Source: Nothopassalora personata (taxonomy: Eukaryota; Ascomycota; Dothideomycetes; Mycosphaerellales; Mycosphaerellaceae). Taken from it: DNA of 64,000 bases. The translations under genes were made by a program, and so were the position numbers. Under the pieces are notes generated by a model that searched no databases, had not been told where the DNA came from, and was given only the letters and a program-made list of their open reading frames with translations. Position 1 is the stretch's first letter. Every line of letters starts with the position of its first letter. Shown here piece after piece: positions 1 through 11,109 of the stretch. The stretch covers positions 3,720,001 to 3,784,000 of the forward strand of contig CM066288.1 of the NCBI GenBank assembly GCA_033816765.1, written 5' to 3'.

Positions 1-1
1 G

Positions 2-544
2 ATCGTGGTGCACGGGCTAAGCATTCCTCTTGGGAAGCTTGGCCTCTACCTGCCACGGACGATAAGCACTGCAATCTCATCTGAAAGGGTATCACGCAGC
101 CCAAGCCGAAACCGGGACGACGCCAACAACAACAACGACGAGCCAAGGTTCACCTTCTCATCCGGTGCAATCTTCAGCGTTGGACGCAACTTCTTCAGAC
201 GCGTTCGGAGTCATACTGCTCGCCCAGTGGGCACCACTGTTTACGGAGAAGATGAGACGCAAGGCATTGTCAGCCACGGATCGCGAAAACAGTCAGATCT
301 CGGTTCCCGTCCAGAGATATCTGCCCCCAAAGACGGCCGACCCATCAGCAAACCAATCAACGACTTCACGCGGTTGAGACACCCTGGCCAAGCACATGAC
401 GCTGCTGCCACGAAGGACCAATTCGTTACTCGACCAGCTTCTGGCACTACCACGCCCGATGCTGCAACATTCCAAAGAAGCATCAGGTTCCCAGACGACG
501 CACACGTGTTAAAGGCTTCAAGTATCCTCGGAAGTCGCGGCTAG
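2..544 (+). CDS. C-terminal tail of a probable Na+/H+ antiporter (5' partial)
   Basis: The frame is open from the left edge to a stop at 542-544, so only the last roughly 180 residues are present. The first residues read IVVHGLSIPLGKLGLYLPRT. This resembles the end of the last membrane helix of fungal plasma-membrane Na+/H+ exchangers. It is followed by a long hydrophilic, Ser/Arg/Asn-rich cytosolic tail with no recognisable domain (an Asn run near residue 41). Such tails are typical of fungal Na+/H+ antiporters, but the assignment rests on one short motif. The true start lies outside the window; the in-frame GTG at 5 is not a start. It could also be another transporter. Confidence 0.45.
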   Translation: MVVHGLSIPLGKLGLYLPRTISTAISSERVSRSPSRNRDDANNNNDEPRFTFSSGAIFSVGRNFFRRVRSHTARPVGTTVYGEDETQGIVSHGSRKQSDLGSRPEISAPKDGRPISKPINDFTRLRHPGQAHDAAATKDQFVTRPASGTTTPDAATFQRSIRFPDDAHVLKASSILGSRG

Positions 545-1057
545 TACCGCTTTCATACTGTCTCGAGGCTCAGCTGTATCTCTGCAGTTTCCTGGACCTT
601 CTGAGCCGCCCGAGCAGATGCGCATGGACTGTGAAAGCGAGCTTATGCTTAGCTGTGGCATAGTACGAAACAGACATGGCTTTGTGTTACCTCCAGAACG
701 CAGACAAGCACTTCCAACCTTCTTCGGCCTCCGAAAGGTCTTGCATAATGGTCGCACCCAATGCTACTCAACTTGTGATCGTAGGCGGCATTAAGCAATA
801 GCGGTGCTCATCACTGTGCTCCGCTCTCGAAGCCGCCAACCAATCATGATGAGTTGATTACCCCGCCAGCCGTCAAGGCATGTCGATAGTTTGAACTTTC
901 AACTGGCGGGGGTGAAACAAAGGCTTCTTGCCTGATTGACGTTTCTTCCATCTACACTCTCATCATACACAAAGCCAGCACAAAAACGCTCACGTTGCTC
1001 CGTACAAGTCTCAACTCAACATTTACAGCTCTTCGGTCACTCAGACCAAACGACGAC
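545..1057. other. intergenic, nothing recognised
   Basis: About 510 bp between the antiporter tail and the Cys-Pro protein. No open frame with family features was found. It presumably holds the 3' UTR of the upstream gene and the promoter of the downstream one. Confidence 0.5.
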
Positions 1058-1759
1058 ATGGCTTCAATTTGCCCCGTGGTTGGCACAACCACCAACGTGC
1101 TCCCTCCACACCACCCAGAGCTCTCTTCTGGCAAGTCTAGCATCACGTTGCGAGGGCGAGGGCGAGGACGAAGCTGACGTCTGAATCCATAGACCCAGAG
1201 GCCAGATGTCCCGTCACGAACGCCAAGGTGGGCCACCACGACGATGGCATCATCCACCACCACCCGAGCGCACCAACAGTGCCCAAGGACGATAAGGAAG
1301 CCATGGACGCCTCGCAATGTCCGGCTTTGAAGGGGGCAAACACAAAGAATGCCATCACTGATGCGGTGAGTAATTTTAGGGAGTGCATACAATCGTGGCC
1401 TGGCTAGCAACATCTCAAGCTGGAGAAGATGTCTTAGACAGCGACACCAGAGCGCTCCAGCAGAACTCTATAGGGGCGTTCTGGGAGACGGTGCTAGCAC
1501 CGCCACGATATTATGGCTCTGTTTCCAAATTGGTGAAGGTCTACTGACTCCCGAAAAGACATGCCCTGTTGTAGGGCCAGTAAACGCACATCTCCCACCA
1601 ACCCACCCAAAGCTGAACGAGAAGGAGGCAGGTGCTATTTGCCCGGTCACGAATGCCAGCCTAAACCACCACAAGGGTAAGGTTGCGTTGCACCCGACGG
1701 TTGCAGATGATGCGCCGGCTGCAAAGTGTCCTGTTGCGGGTGCGCAGATGGCCGCTTAG
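1058..1759 (+). CDS. Small protein with two tandem three-Cys-Pro (heme-regulatory-motif-like) modules
   Basis: Proposed exons are 1058-1134, 1206-1365 and 1559-1759, with GT/AG introns of 71 and 193 bp. All phases agree and give 145 residues. The protein carries six Cys-Pro dipeptides at C5, C27, C64, C81, C107 and C136, in contexts such as ICPVV, KCPVT and KCPVA. It is an internal duplication: each half has CPVVG, a proline/histidine segment (LPPxHPxL), CPVTNA, His pairs or triplets (H36-37, H43-45; H116-117) and a last CP. Single CP motifs preceded by a basic or hydrophobic residue resemble heme regulatory motifs, so heme or metal binding is a reasonable inference but not shown. There is no signal peptide or membrane segment. 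I do not recognise a named family. The second intron is longer than its neighbours and could hide a further exon. Confidence 0.6.
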
Positions 1760-2014
1760 AGTTATGGCTGATATGAGGATATGAGTGGAGGGCTAGCACA
1801 AAGACATGTGTGTACATGTCAAGACGAGGCGTTGGTAGTTGTCATATTGGTCAGCTTGTTTGCTTGAGATGCCATTGGTTGCACTGTCTATTTCCCATCA
1901 AAATATCCATCAATATTGAAGCGGCGTACGCCACCACATCCTGCTCTCATCAATCCACTTCACATGCACATTATCAAAACATGAACCTTCAACGCTTACA
2001 TCCCGGACTACGCG

Positions 2015-3374
2015 ATGAAGCAAGTGCCCTACTACGAACGCGATGTCGACTTCGATGAGTTGGCGAAACGCGATCCGGACTTCGCGACCATCTCACAGCA
2101 CGGCAAGCGCGAAGGCTTCATCAATTTCCAAGACACGAAGATAGTGCAGTATAGCTTCTCGCATCCTCAGTCAGTCACTGTAGTAATCAGACGGCAGACA
2201 ACTCACCAAGAGCTTACTCAAAGCCGATTTCAACCTCTCAATCCAGTTACCAGACGACAAGCTCTGCCCACCAGTACCCGTCCGATGGAATTACATCCGC
2301 TGGATCCAAGACCTCCTTGACACGACCAACGAGGACTATCGAGAAACCTTCGACTCAGACCGTGAAGTTCTCGGTCTAGACATTGGCGTCGGCGCGTCAT
2401 GTATTTACGCGCTCCTCGCGTGCTCCACGCGAGAGAACTGGCGTATGGCAGGGACCGACATTAATGCCGAATCTCTAAGCTGGGCACAACGCAACATCGA
2501 AGGAAATGGCCTGAGATCGCGAATCAAGCTAAAGGAAGTTTCCAACGAGGGTCCTATCCTGCCCCTCGACGCCATGAAGATTGAAGAGCTGGATTTCGTC
2601 ATGACCAACCCACCTTTCTACAGCTCTCAATCCGACTTCGAGTCCGCAGCGAAACTTTCCGAAGGCGGTAAAGCCACTCCCTCAGCAGTTCTCACTGGCG
2701 CGTCAAACGAGATGATCTGTCCCGGCGGCGATGTGGGCTTCGTCACCAGGATCCTGGACGAAAGTCTCCATCTTCGGGACAGAGTGCAATGGTACACTGC
2801 CATGCTCAGCAAACTCTCATCACTACAGCAGATCATCACGAAACTGAAAGAACACGACATTAACAACTTCGCGGTAACATCGCTCCGCCCGGGCCATGGG
2901 ACGAAGCGGTATGTTGTGGCGTGGAGTTTTGGGGACTTGAGGCCGAGGAATGATGTGGCGAGGCATGGAGAGTTGGTGTTGAGTGTGTTGCCGCAGTTAA
3001 CGGCGCAGACTGTCAAAGTGGCTGGGCGGGATGTTAAGGCTTGTGGTGTGAAGGTTAATGAGGTGATGCAGGGGCTTGATGTGAGGTGGCAGTGGAGAGC
3101 GCTGCTTGATATGGGCGTGATGGAGTGTGCTGGGAATGTGTGGAGTCGAGCTGCGAGGCGGAAGAAGAGGATGGTCACGGGCAATGCAGAAGGGGAGAAT
3201 ATGGCTGTGGATGAGAAGAAGGACGAGAGTGAGGAGGAACAGGCCGCCGCTCTCGCTGTCAAGATCACCTGTGAGGATCAAAAGGTGGTAGTCCGATGGC
3301 TCAGAGGGCAGGAGTGGACGTTGTTCGAGAGCTTTTGCGGCATGCTCAAGCGTTCTCTTTCTGATCGCAAGTAG
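2015..3374 (+). CDS. METTL16-type RNA N6-adenosine methyltransferase
   Basis: Exons 2015-2148 and 2198-3374 (49-bp intron, GTATAG...GCAG) give 436 residues. The N-terminus (FDELAKRDPDF, then INFQDTK and LTKSLLKADFNLSI) matches the N-terminal module of the METTL16/methyltransferase-10 family. A SAM-binding segment (VLGLDIGVGASCIYALL) follows. The catalytic NPPF motif is at residues 182-185, as in human METTL16. The family methylates U6 snRNA and related hairpins in the nucleus; the fission yeast homologue is Mtl16. The tail is basic/acidic and low-complexity (near residues 370-405) and lacks a clear metazoan vertebrate-conserved region. The ATG at 2015 is favoured because conservation begins just after it. 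The upstream ATG at 1981 is out of frame and could be a small upstream ORF. Confidence 0.85.
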
Positions 3375-3503
3375 CTGAAATCTGCCCTACGTCAGCGAGC
3401 TGACCGCGTCTGTGTGTGGCGCGGTTTTCACCAGTATCCGCCTTCAATACGCCTCTGACCCATAATACCCAATCCCTTTCACTCTGACACGTCCTCAATC
3501 GAC

Positions 3504-4183
3504 CTACTTCCACTGAGCCTCCTTACTCTTCGTAAACGTGTTCAAAATCGCCACAATCTTCTCCAACCCCTGCAGCCACTCATCCAGTTCCTTGTGCACT
3601 CTCGGCTGATCATCACCTAGGTTCGCGTAGAAATCTTTGCGGTACGGGCACGCAGACATGGCGAGCGAAAAGACGGGTTTGACAGCGAAGGAGTGGTGTG
3701 GTTTGAGAGTGCCGCCGTAGGCTTCGCGGAAGGAGACGGAGAGTTCTTGATCGGAGTGCTTGAGGTTGTGGCGGAGACCTTGGGCAGTGAAGTCGAGGCC
3801 TCTGGCGGGGTCGTTAGTGGGGGGAGGGTTGTTATTAGGAGGGAGGACTGTGGAATGATGTACCTTGTGAGCCATAGGAGCCCTTCTGTTGCGGTGTGCT
3901 TCTTCGTCTTGAGCTCGTTCCTTACTAGGTCTTGGAGTGTCTCTGAATCGACGGGGCTCTCGAGTTGACGATCGCGGATCTTCTTGATGTTGCCGCCCAT
4001 GTCGGTCTTGACAGGCTTGAAGGCTGTGGGGCCTAGGACGTCGAAGAGGCCGGTCAAGGCTTCTGCGGCTTCTAGGAATTCGGTGGTTGAGATGGCGCCG
4101 CCATCTTTGCTTGCATTGACGGGGACTTGGGCGAAGGACTTCTTGCCGTCAAAGTACGTGCCGCCGGGTGGAAACGCTGCCAT
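3504..4183 (-). CDS. Glycolipid transfer protein (HET-C2-like)
   Basis: Exons 4183-3864 and 3801-3504 (62-bp intron, GTACAT...CCAG) encode 205 residues, the usual length of a single GLTP domain. The headgroup-recognition residues of the family are in place: D61, N65 and K68 in DMGGNIKKIRD, W104 in LLWLTRGL, and a histidine at 142/143 in KPHHSFAVKPVF. The spacing is that of human GLTP D48/N52/K55. The protein should carry glycosphingolipids between membranes in the cytosol. The Podospora homologue het-c is involved in vegetative incompatibility; whether this copy is cannot be told from sequence. The splice junction falls between TR and GLDF and restores the conserved WL(K/T)RGL motif. Confidence 0.92.
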
Positions 4184-4696
4184 GGTCGTTGGATGTGGAG
4201 GATCTCGAAGGGCGAGTCTGGTGTGAAAGTGGCTGTGGCGATGATGTGAAGGGAGAGAAATTGTTCAATGTAACTTACGGTGAAGCTTTCGATCTAGTCA
4301 AGCATACACGTGGACCCTGGTTGATCTACACTGTGCTACTGTCTGTAGAGCTCAACACGAGACGTGCTCAGGTACGAGTGTCCCTCCCTTGCAACAGCAT
4401 CGAATACGCGCCTCTTACAGACGAATCATGTGATACATGCTCATTCATTCATTCTTCACGTGCACGAGTGAAGCATCGCATGTGCCACACGACCAGCAAG
4501 ACAGAAGACCAAAGTCGGCAGCTGATGCGGGATGCATGAGGGGCACCCGTCTAAACCATCAGCCTGAATCGACAAACAACATTGGTGTCAATGTCTTTTC
4601 ATCCGGGTGAACCTTTCGTACTGCAGTATATAGTCGTAGCATAAACACAGTCTCTACTGAAACGCTCAACATACTCATCGTCTCTCTCCGTCCACC
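4184..4696. other. divergent intergenic region
   Basis: Shared upstream region of the minus-strand GLTP gene and the plus-strand dehydrogenase. A TATATAG element lies at 4627-4633, about 65 bp before the dehydrogenase ATG. No other feature was found. Confidence 0.5.
4627..4633 (+). promoter_or_regulatory. TATA-like element upstream of the tartrate-type dehydrogenase
   Basis: The sequence TATATAG lies 64 bp before the ATG at 4697. The position fits a TATA box, but short AT motifs are common and no transcript start is known. Confidence 0.3.
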
Positions 4697-5885
4697 ATGT
4701 CCACAACCTACAACATCGCCTCCATACCCGGCGACGGCATAGGCACGGAAATTACCTCGGCAGCCGAACAAGTCCTGCACAAACTCGCCTCAGTGGTCGG
4801 CACCTTCACCTTCAACTTCACCACCTTCGACTGGTCCTCCAAAGCCTACCTCGAACGCGGCTGGTACATGCCTGAAGATGGGATGCAACAGCTCGCAAAG
4901 CACGACGCAATCTACTTCGGTGCAGTGGGCTGGCCCTCAGTACCTGACCACATCTCCCTCTGGAACTTGATCCTCCCCATCCGAAAGTGGAACAACCAAT
5001 ACGTCAATGTACGGCCGACGCGGATCCTGCCTGGTACTACGGCACCCTTAGCACAATGTCAGAAGAGGCCGCAAGATCTGGATTGGGTGATTATTCGGGA
5101 GAATAGCGAGGGCGAGTATGCTGGACAAGGTGGGACGACGCATGAGAACAGTCCTCATACTGTTGCGACGGAGGTGGCGATCTTCTCGAGGGTTGGGATT
5201 GAGAGGATTATGAGGTTCGCGTTTGAGACGGCGAAGAGTCGGCCGAGGAAGAAGTTGACGATGGTGACGAAGAGCAATGCGCAGAGACATGGGATGGTGT
5301 TGTGGGATAAGGTGTTCTATGAGGTTGCAAAGGAGTATGAGGGTGTGGTTGAGCATGATAAGATGTTGGTTGATGCTATGACTGTGAGGATGGTCAACAG
5401 TCCCGAGTCCATGGACACAATTGTTGCAACAAATCGTGGGTACTTGTCCTTGGTCAATAGACGACTGACCAAGAGCTAAGTTCGTGTTCTGCATAGTCCA
5501 CGCCGATATCCTCTCCGATCTGGCCGCAGCTCTTGCTGGCTCGATCGGTATCGCTCCCTCATCGAATCTCGACCCAACAAGGCAGTATCCATCCATGTTC
5601 GAACCGATCCACGGCTCGGCGCCTGACATCGCAGGGCAAGGAATCGCTAATCCAGTTGGTGCCTTCTGGTCAGCGGCCGAGATGGTGAGGTGGCTCGGAC
5701 AAGGCAAACTGGACAAAGTCGCGGACGACCTCATGCAGGCCATTGAGAACGTGACGAGCAGTCCCGAGACGAGGACGAAAGACATGGGTGGATTTGCGAA
5801 CACGAAACAGGTTACTGAGGCTCTTCTCAAGCAAATCGATGTCGTGTTTGGGAAGCAAGAGAGAGACTTACAGTCGAATCGCTGA
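4697..5885 (+). CDS. Tartrate/D-malate-type decarboxylating dehydrogenase (isopropylmalate DH superfamily)
   Basis: Exons 4697-5435 and 5497-5885 (61-bp intron) give 375 residues. The family signature is complete: IPGDGIG near the N-terminus for nucleotide binding, the substrate segment [23 protein letters not shown], the [12 protein letters not shown] block, and after the intron [13 protein letters not shown] with metal-binding aspartates, then [18 protein letters not shown] with SEGEYAG is typical of tartrate dehydrogenase/D-malate dehydrogenase rather than of LeuB or isocitrate dehydrogenase. It would catalyse NAD-dependent oxidation of tartrate or D-malate, probably in the cytosol since there is no targeting peptide. 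Substrate choice cannot be settled from sequence. The splice recreates the conserved Leu-His-Ala-Asp motif. Confidence 0.88.
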
Positions 5886-6104
5886 TAGATCTTTGCCATA
5901 GTCGACATTTAATGCAGCGTACATCGCTATTGCTCTATCTTACTAAGGTGCAATAATGTTAAGACGATGCATTGGAATGGAGAAGGGTTGGTTTATCTGC
6001 TCCCCACCGTCGATCCCGATCTCGATGTCGTAGAATGGAAGCCGCGACCAGTCTCGCGATTTAAGCTACAAGGCACAGATGTTACGTCTACTGCCCGTTA
6101 CAAC

Positions 6105-6768
6105 ATGGACACAATGTCGACTCGTATTCGGGAGCCTGCTCAATACGCGGCCGAAGCAACAGCACCACGCGCGGTAATCCCACGCTCGGGTATCTGCGCC
6201 GCAAACTGCAGATCTCATCTACTGAGCCACTGAGCCCCGACAACAAAGTCTGCCGCACTTCTTGCACAGCTTGATGACAGATATCCTGCCAAGATGGGCT
6301 ACCCTCACTGCGACGCAGTATAGGAGCGGGCTGGGGTCGTGGCCTGCTTACCATCGGAGAAGCACAAACTCTTCTACGAACGTCTTTTTGCCTACGAAAG
6401 TGCACTCAGACGCTACATGCGACCCAATGCGGCGTCGCTCCAAGCTCTAATTGAGCAAGACTCGCGTCGATGCCCTATCTGCTGTACCGCATTTCAGCCG
6501 ACTGCTGGGTGTGGCGAGATGGTCTGCGGTCACTGCTGCTCCTTCGTCCTCTTCATCAACGCTCCAAACATCAAACAAGCTCAGGAAGTGTACGAGGAAG
6601 GTCAGCAACGAGCAGGTGTAAGAAAGGGACACACAGAACGTCGAAGGACAGTGCTGCGGAGGCTTTTGTCATGAATGTTCAGCGCAGTGGACACTCTGTC
6701 ATCGACAAAAGAGCTATGAGGTCGAAGTATTGCTTGAGTGTGATGACGGACTAACGTCCGTGACATAA
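6105..6768 (+). CDS. Small IBR/Rcat-type zinc-finger protein (RBR-like), spliced
   Basis: Proposed exons are 6105-6189, 6235-6317, 6360-6528 and 6647-6768, separated by GT/AG introns of 45, 42 and 118 bp. The first two introns are multiples of three and each removes an in-frame stop. After the third splice the protein reads CPIC, then a further seven-cysteine pattern: C-x2-C-x9-C-x4-C-x2-C-x4-C-x2-C, with GC-GEM-VC and GFCHEC. This is the pattern of the IBR/Rcat (RING2) finger of RBR ubiquitin ligases. No upstream RING1 is visible, so it may be a short family member or a truncated gene. The start is uncertain: an in-frame ATG at 5967 would add 46 residues but lies only 82 bp past the previous stop. 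If the introns are wrong, it is a pseudogene. Confidence 0.4.
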
Positions 6769-7465
6769 CTCCTTAGCGCTCATGCACCATGTGTGCGTCT
6801 GGGGAAGTGGATCGAACTCCACAGGGCTTGCACTGTGCTTGTGCTTTGATGATAGCGTGGCAACGGCATGTCGTGCATGTTGTTATTGCGTCTCGGAGAC
6901 ATTTTGCTGCAGGTACTGGGCTGGGAAAGTCCAGGAAAGAACAACGACTCAGGCCAATGTCTGGAGAGCCCGACGAGCCGCCGTACGTAGGTAGAGATCG
7001 TGGTGAAGGACTCATCTCTAGAAATATAGATTTGTATGTGGTCGTGAGATGCTCGTGTTTCCAAATGGGCCACAGAGCGGTGAACGAGACCGAGAATTCG
7101 TTGAGGCATGATTGGCTGCTACAGTGGCGAAAACAAAGGGTCCATTGCTTCTAGTCACGTGACTGACTCTTTCCAACATGAACAGGTGAACGAGGTGAAG
7201 AATCGACTGAAAGCGCGCTGACCAAACTCGCTGAGGCTAAGAGCATCAGAGATTTCGACCTCGCTGCCGTCTTCTTTACATCAACGCGACACTTCCTTCG
7301 CCAAGTGGCATTCAACCACTCCGTCCCACTAACGCACACACGTTTTTTGCCTAGCGCTGCCGTGTCCCTCACTCGGAAGGGGCTGCAAAAAAAAAAGGCC
7401 GTCGCCGCTTTTCTACACTTTCTCTCCTACACCCACCACCCACCACTCCTCCACGACCACACAAA
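6769..7465. other. EF-3 upstream region
   Basis: About 700 bp with no convincing gene. It contains a perfect 10-bp E-box palindrome at 7154-7163, a poly-A run at 7387-7396 and a pyrimidine-rich, CACC-rich leader directly before the EF-3 ATG. Such leaders are common in highly expressed fungal genes. Confidence 0.5.
7154..7163. promoter_or_regulatory. CACGTG E-box palindrome
   Basis: GTCACGTGAC is a perfect 10-bp inverted repeat with a CACGTG core about 300 bp upstream of the EF-3 start. In fungi, bHLH factors of the Cbf1/Pho4/SREBP class bind such cores. Function here is inferred only. Confidence 0.3.
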
Positions 7466-10400
7466 ATGTCTGAGGTCCAAGCGGTGACAGAGCTTCTTGC
7501 AAAGCTCTCCGTCGCGAAGACGGCGGACGAGGCCAAGGGCGCCAGCCTTGAACTGGCCACTTTGACCAACGGAGAGGATGCCGACTACAAAATCATAGAG
7601 CCAGTCTTCTCGGGCCTCAAGAAGGCTCTTGGAGACAAGAAGAAGGCGGAGGTTCGACAGAATGCTGCTGAGGCCATCGCAACCATCGCGAAGCATGCAG
7701 AGCTCTCCTCGGCCGTCGAGGCCGCATTGGTCCAAATTTTCCCAAGCGTGCTCTCCGTAAGTTGAAACGTGTCTCGACTTTTCACGAGGGAAGTATGCTG
7801 ACAGTCGCAGGCTGTCGGTGACAAAATGGCCACCGTCAAGGTCGCCGCACAAGACGCCGCCCTGTCCATCACCAAGGCCGTCAACCCAAACGCAGTGAAG
7901 CTTCTCATCCCATGCTTCATCGACTCGATCCGCAACGCACAGAAGTGGCCTGAAAAGATGACCGATCTCGAGTGCATCGAGGCTCTCTGCGAGAGTGCCC
8001 CATCACAACTGGCTTTCCGGGTTCCAGACCTCATTCCAATCGTCTCGGAAGCCATGTGGGACACTAAGCCAGAAATCAAGAAGAAGGCATACGGCACAAT
8101 GGAGAAGGTCTGCCAGTTGATCGTCAACAAGGATATCGAACGATTCATTCCTGAGCTCATCAAGTGTATCGCCAAGCCAGAGAACGTCCCAGAGACTGTC
8201 CACTTGCTCGGTGCCACCACCTTCGTCACTGACGTCCACGAGCCAACTCTGGCTATCATGGTTCCACTGCTCGAGCGCGGTCTCAAGGAGCGTGAGACTG
8301 CCATCAAGCGTAAATCAGCCGTCATTGTCGACAACATGTGCAAGCTGGTCGAGGACCCCAACATTGTCGCCTCTTTCTTGCCCAAGCTGATGCCTGGACT
8401 CACCTACAATTACGACAACATTGCTGACCCAGAAGCCCGTGAGAAGACCAAGCAAGGTCTCGACACCCTTGTTCGCGTCGGTAACGTCGTGGACGGCAAG
8501 ATTCCAGAGGCCTCGCACGACGGCGACGTTGAGACTGTGCTCGGCAAGCTCAAGGACATACTCAGCTACAAGCACAAGGAGGCCGCTGAGAAAAATGAGC
8601 CTCTTCTCAAGTTCATCGCCGCTATTGGTGGTCAGCTCGTCGACCAGAAGGATGCTGACAACGCTACCTGGATGACCACCCTCGGCCCATACGTTCAGAC
8701 CATCGTTGGTGACGCAGACACCGCAAACATCGTGGACCAGCTCCGTAAGCGCGCCTCGCCAGGTGCCGCCGCTGAAGACGCAGTCGAGCCAGATGAAGAG
8801 GAGGGCGAGGATCTGTGCAACTGCACATTCAACTTGGCATACGGTGCAAAGATCTTGCTCAACCAGACACATCTCCGCCTCAAGCGTGGCCAGCGTTATG
8901 GTCTGCTCGGTCCCAACGGATCTGGCAAGACCACACTCATGCGTGCCATCAACAACGAGCAGGTCGAGGGCTTCCCCAAGCAAGACGAGGTCAAGACCGT
9001 GTACGTCGAGCACGACTTGGACTCTGCCGACACTGAGATGACTACCATCGAGTGGACCAGCAAGAAGCTGAAGGAGGCTGGCCTTGACCTCACCGAGGAC
9101 GAGATTCGCAAGCAGCTCGTCGAGTTTGGCTTCGCTGATGCGCAGATTTCCGGTCCTATCACCGCTCTCTCTGGTGGTTGGAAGATGAAGCTGGCTTTGG
9201 CTCGTGCAGTCTTCGAGAAGCCAGACATTCTTCTGCTCGACGAGCCAACTAACCACTTGGACGTCAAGAACGTGAAGTGGCTCGAGGATTACCTCACCAG
9301 CTCGCCATGCACATCCATCATCATATCCCACGACAGCAAGTTCCTCGACAACGTTATCCAACATGTCATCCATTACGAGAAGTACAAGCTGAAGCGCTAC
9401 CGCGGTAAGCTCAGCGAGTTCGTCAAGCGTGTGCCGTCTGCACGTTCGTACTACGAGCTCGGCGCATCTGAGATGGAGTTCAAATTCCCGGAGCCAGGTT
9501 TCCTCGAGGGTGTCAAGACCAAGGCTAAGGCTATCGTCCGTGTCACCAATATGAGCTTCCAGTACGAGGGAACTTCGAAGCCACAGATTCAGGACATCAC
9601 CTTTCAGTGCTCGCTCGGATCTCGTATCGCCGTCATTGGCCCCAACGGTGCTGGCAAGTCTACGCTTGTCAACGTCTTGACTGGTGAGCTCATCCCAACA
9701 TCCGGCGATGTCTACCAGCACGAGAACATTCGTATCGCCTACATCAAGCAGCACGCCTTTGCACACATCGACCACCATCTCGAGAAGACCCCATCCGAGT
9801 ACATCCAGTGGCGGTTCCAGACCGGTGAGGACCGTGAGACCATGGATCGTGCCAACAAGATCGTCACCGACGAAGACGAGAAGGCCATGGACAAGATATA
9901 CAGAATCGATGGCTCGCAGCGTCGTGTCATCGGTGTGCACTCGCGGAGAAAGTTCAAGAACTCCTACGAGTACGAGTGTTCGTTCGCACTTGGTGAAAAC
10001 GTTGGCATGAAGAACGAGAAGTGGACACCCATGATGACTGCAGACAACGCCTGGATTCCTCGCACTGAGCTCATCCAGTCTCACCAGAAGATGGTTGCCG
10101 AGGTCGATCAGAAGGAGGCTCTCGCCTCTGGTCAGTTCCGTCCCCTTGTGCGGAAGGAGATCGAGCAGCACTGCCAGAACTTCGGTCTGGACGCTGAGCT
10201 CGTCTCTCACTCCCGCATGAAGGGTCTTTCCGGTGGTCAGCGTGTCAAGGTCGTGCTTGCCGCGTGCTCGTGGCAGCGTCCTCACTTGATCGTTCTTGAT
10301 GAACCAACCAACTACCTCGACCGTGACTCACTAGGTGCTCTCTCCAAGGCCATCAAGTCATTCGAGGGTGGTGTCATCATCATTACTCACTCTGCTGAGT

Positions 10401-10666
10401 TCACCAAGGATCTCACTGAGGAAGTGTGGGCAGTCATGGACGGTCGCATGACCCCATCCGGCCACAACTGGGTGCAAGGTCAAGGTGCTGGCCCACGTCT
10501 GAAGGGTGAGGAGGACGAGGAGGAGAAGTTTGATGCCATGGGCAACAAGATCGAGTCCACCAAGAAGGCTAAGAAGCTCACATCCGCTGAGCTTCGCAAG
10601 AAGAAGAAGGACCGCATGGCACGTCGCAAGCGTGGTGAGGAGGTTTTCTCCGATGAGGACGACTAG
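7466..10666 (+). CDS. TEF3: Translation elongation factor 3 (EF-3)
   Basis: Exons 7466-7756 and 7811-10666 (54-bp intron, GTAAGT...GCAG) give 1048 residues, the usual EF-3 length. The N-terminal third consists of HEAT-like helical repeats. It is followed by two ABC ATPase domains: Walker A GPNGSGKT near residue 463 with [11 protein letters not shown], and GPNGAGKS near residue 706 with [10 protein letters not shown]. The second cassette carries the chromodomain-like insertion typical of EF-3 between its Walker A and signature motif (LSGGQ). The tail is Lys/Arg-rich for ribosome contact. EF-3 uses ATP to release E-site tRNA and help eEF1A delivery; it is essential and found mainly in fungi. 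Codon choice is strongly C-ending and biased, as expected for high expression. Confidence 0.98.
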
Positions 10667-11109
10667 GCGCGTCGCGTCGCTTCGCTACGTATAGCTATGA
10701 CCATACTAATGATGTGCATGCGTACGGCTTGCGGACTGTTCATGGGGTAGGCGTTCTGCTTTTCGAAAAAGGCTGGGTCACGGTTTACGGCATGAGATTC
10801 AAAGATTCCCTAGTTGTTTAGATTAGACAGCGGATAGAGCGCTAGATCTCTCCCAAATGAAAGATTGGAATGTTCACAATAGTCTCTCTATGTGCTTTTT
10901 CTACTGTTTACGGCTTTGCTATTGCTGGCACGCCAGTGCCTACTGCGAAACGCATATGTGCTTCGGGGAGCGGCTCAGCACATCTCATCAAGACTTGATG
11001 AGCTCTTGTCAAATTTCAATAACCTGAGCCTCAAGCTTCACTTCGCAAACCCACTCCATCCTCGATCCTCATCACCATCGCACCATCGCACCATCGCACC
11101 TATGCGCCC
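10667..11109. other. intergenic with short tandem repeat
   Basis: This holds the EF-3 3' UTR and the IMP2 leader. Just before the IMP2 ATG there is a short direct repeat of CACCATCG-type units at about 11070-11099. Nothing else is seen. Confidence 0.5.

Noticed and set aside
6795..6830. tRNA T-arm-like GTTCGATCC on the minus strand
   Set aside because: The stem pairs only as a 6-base-loop hairpin, and no D-arm, anticodon arm or acceptor stem could be assembled around it.
8315..10285. 656-codon open frame antisense to EF-3
   Set aside because: It is the mirror of a highly codon-biased gene. GC-rich third positions remove stops on the opposite strand, and its sequence has no family features.
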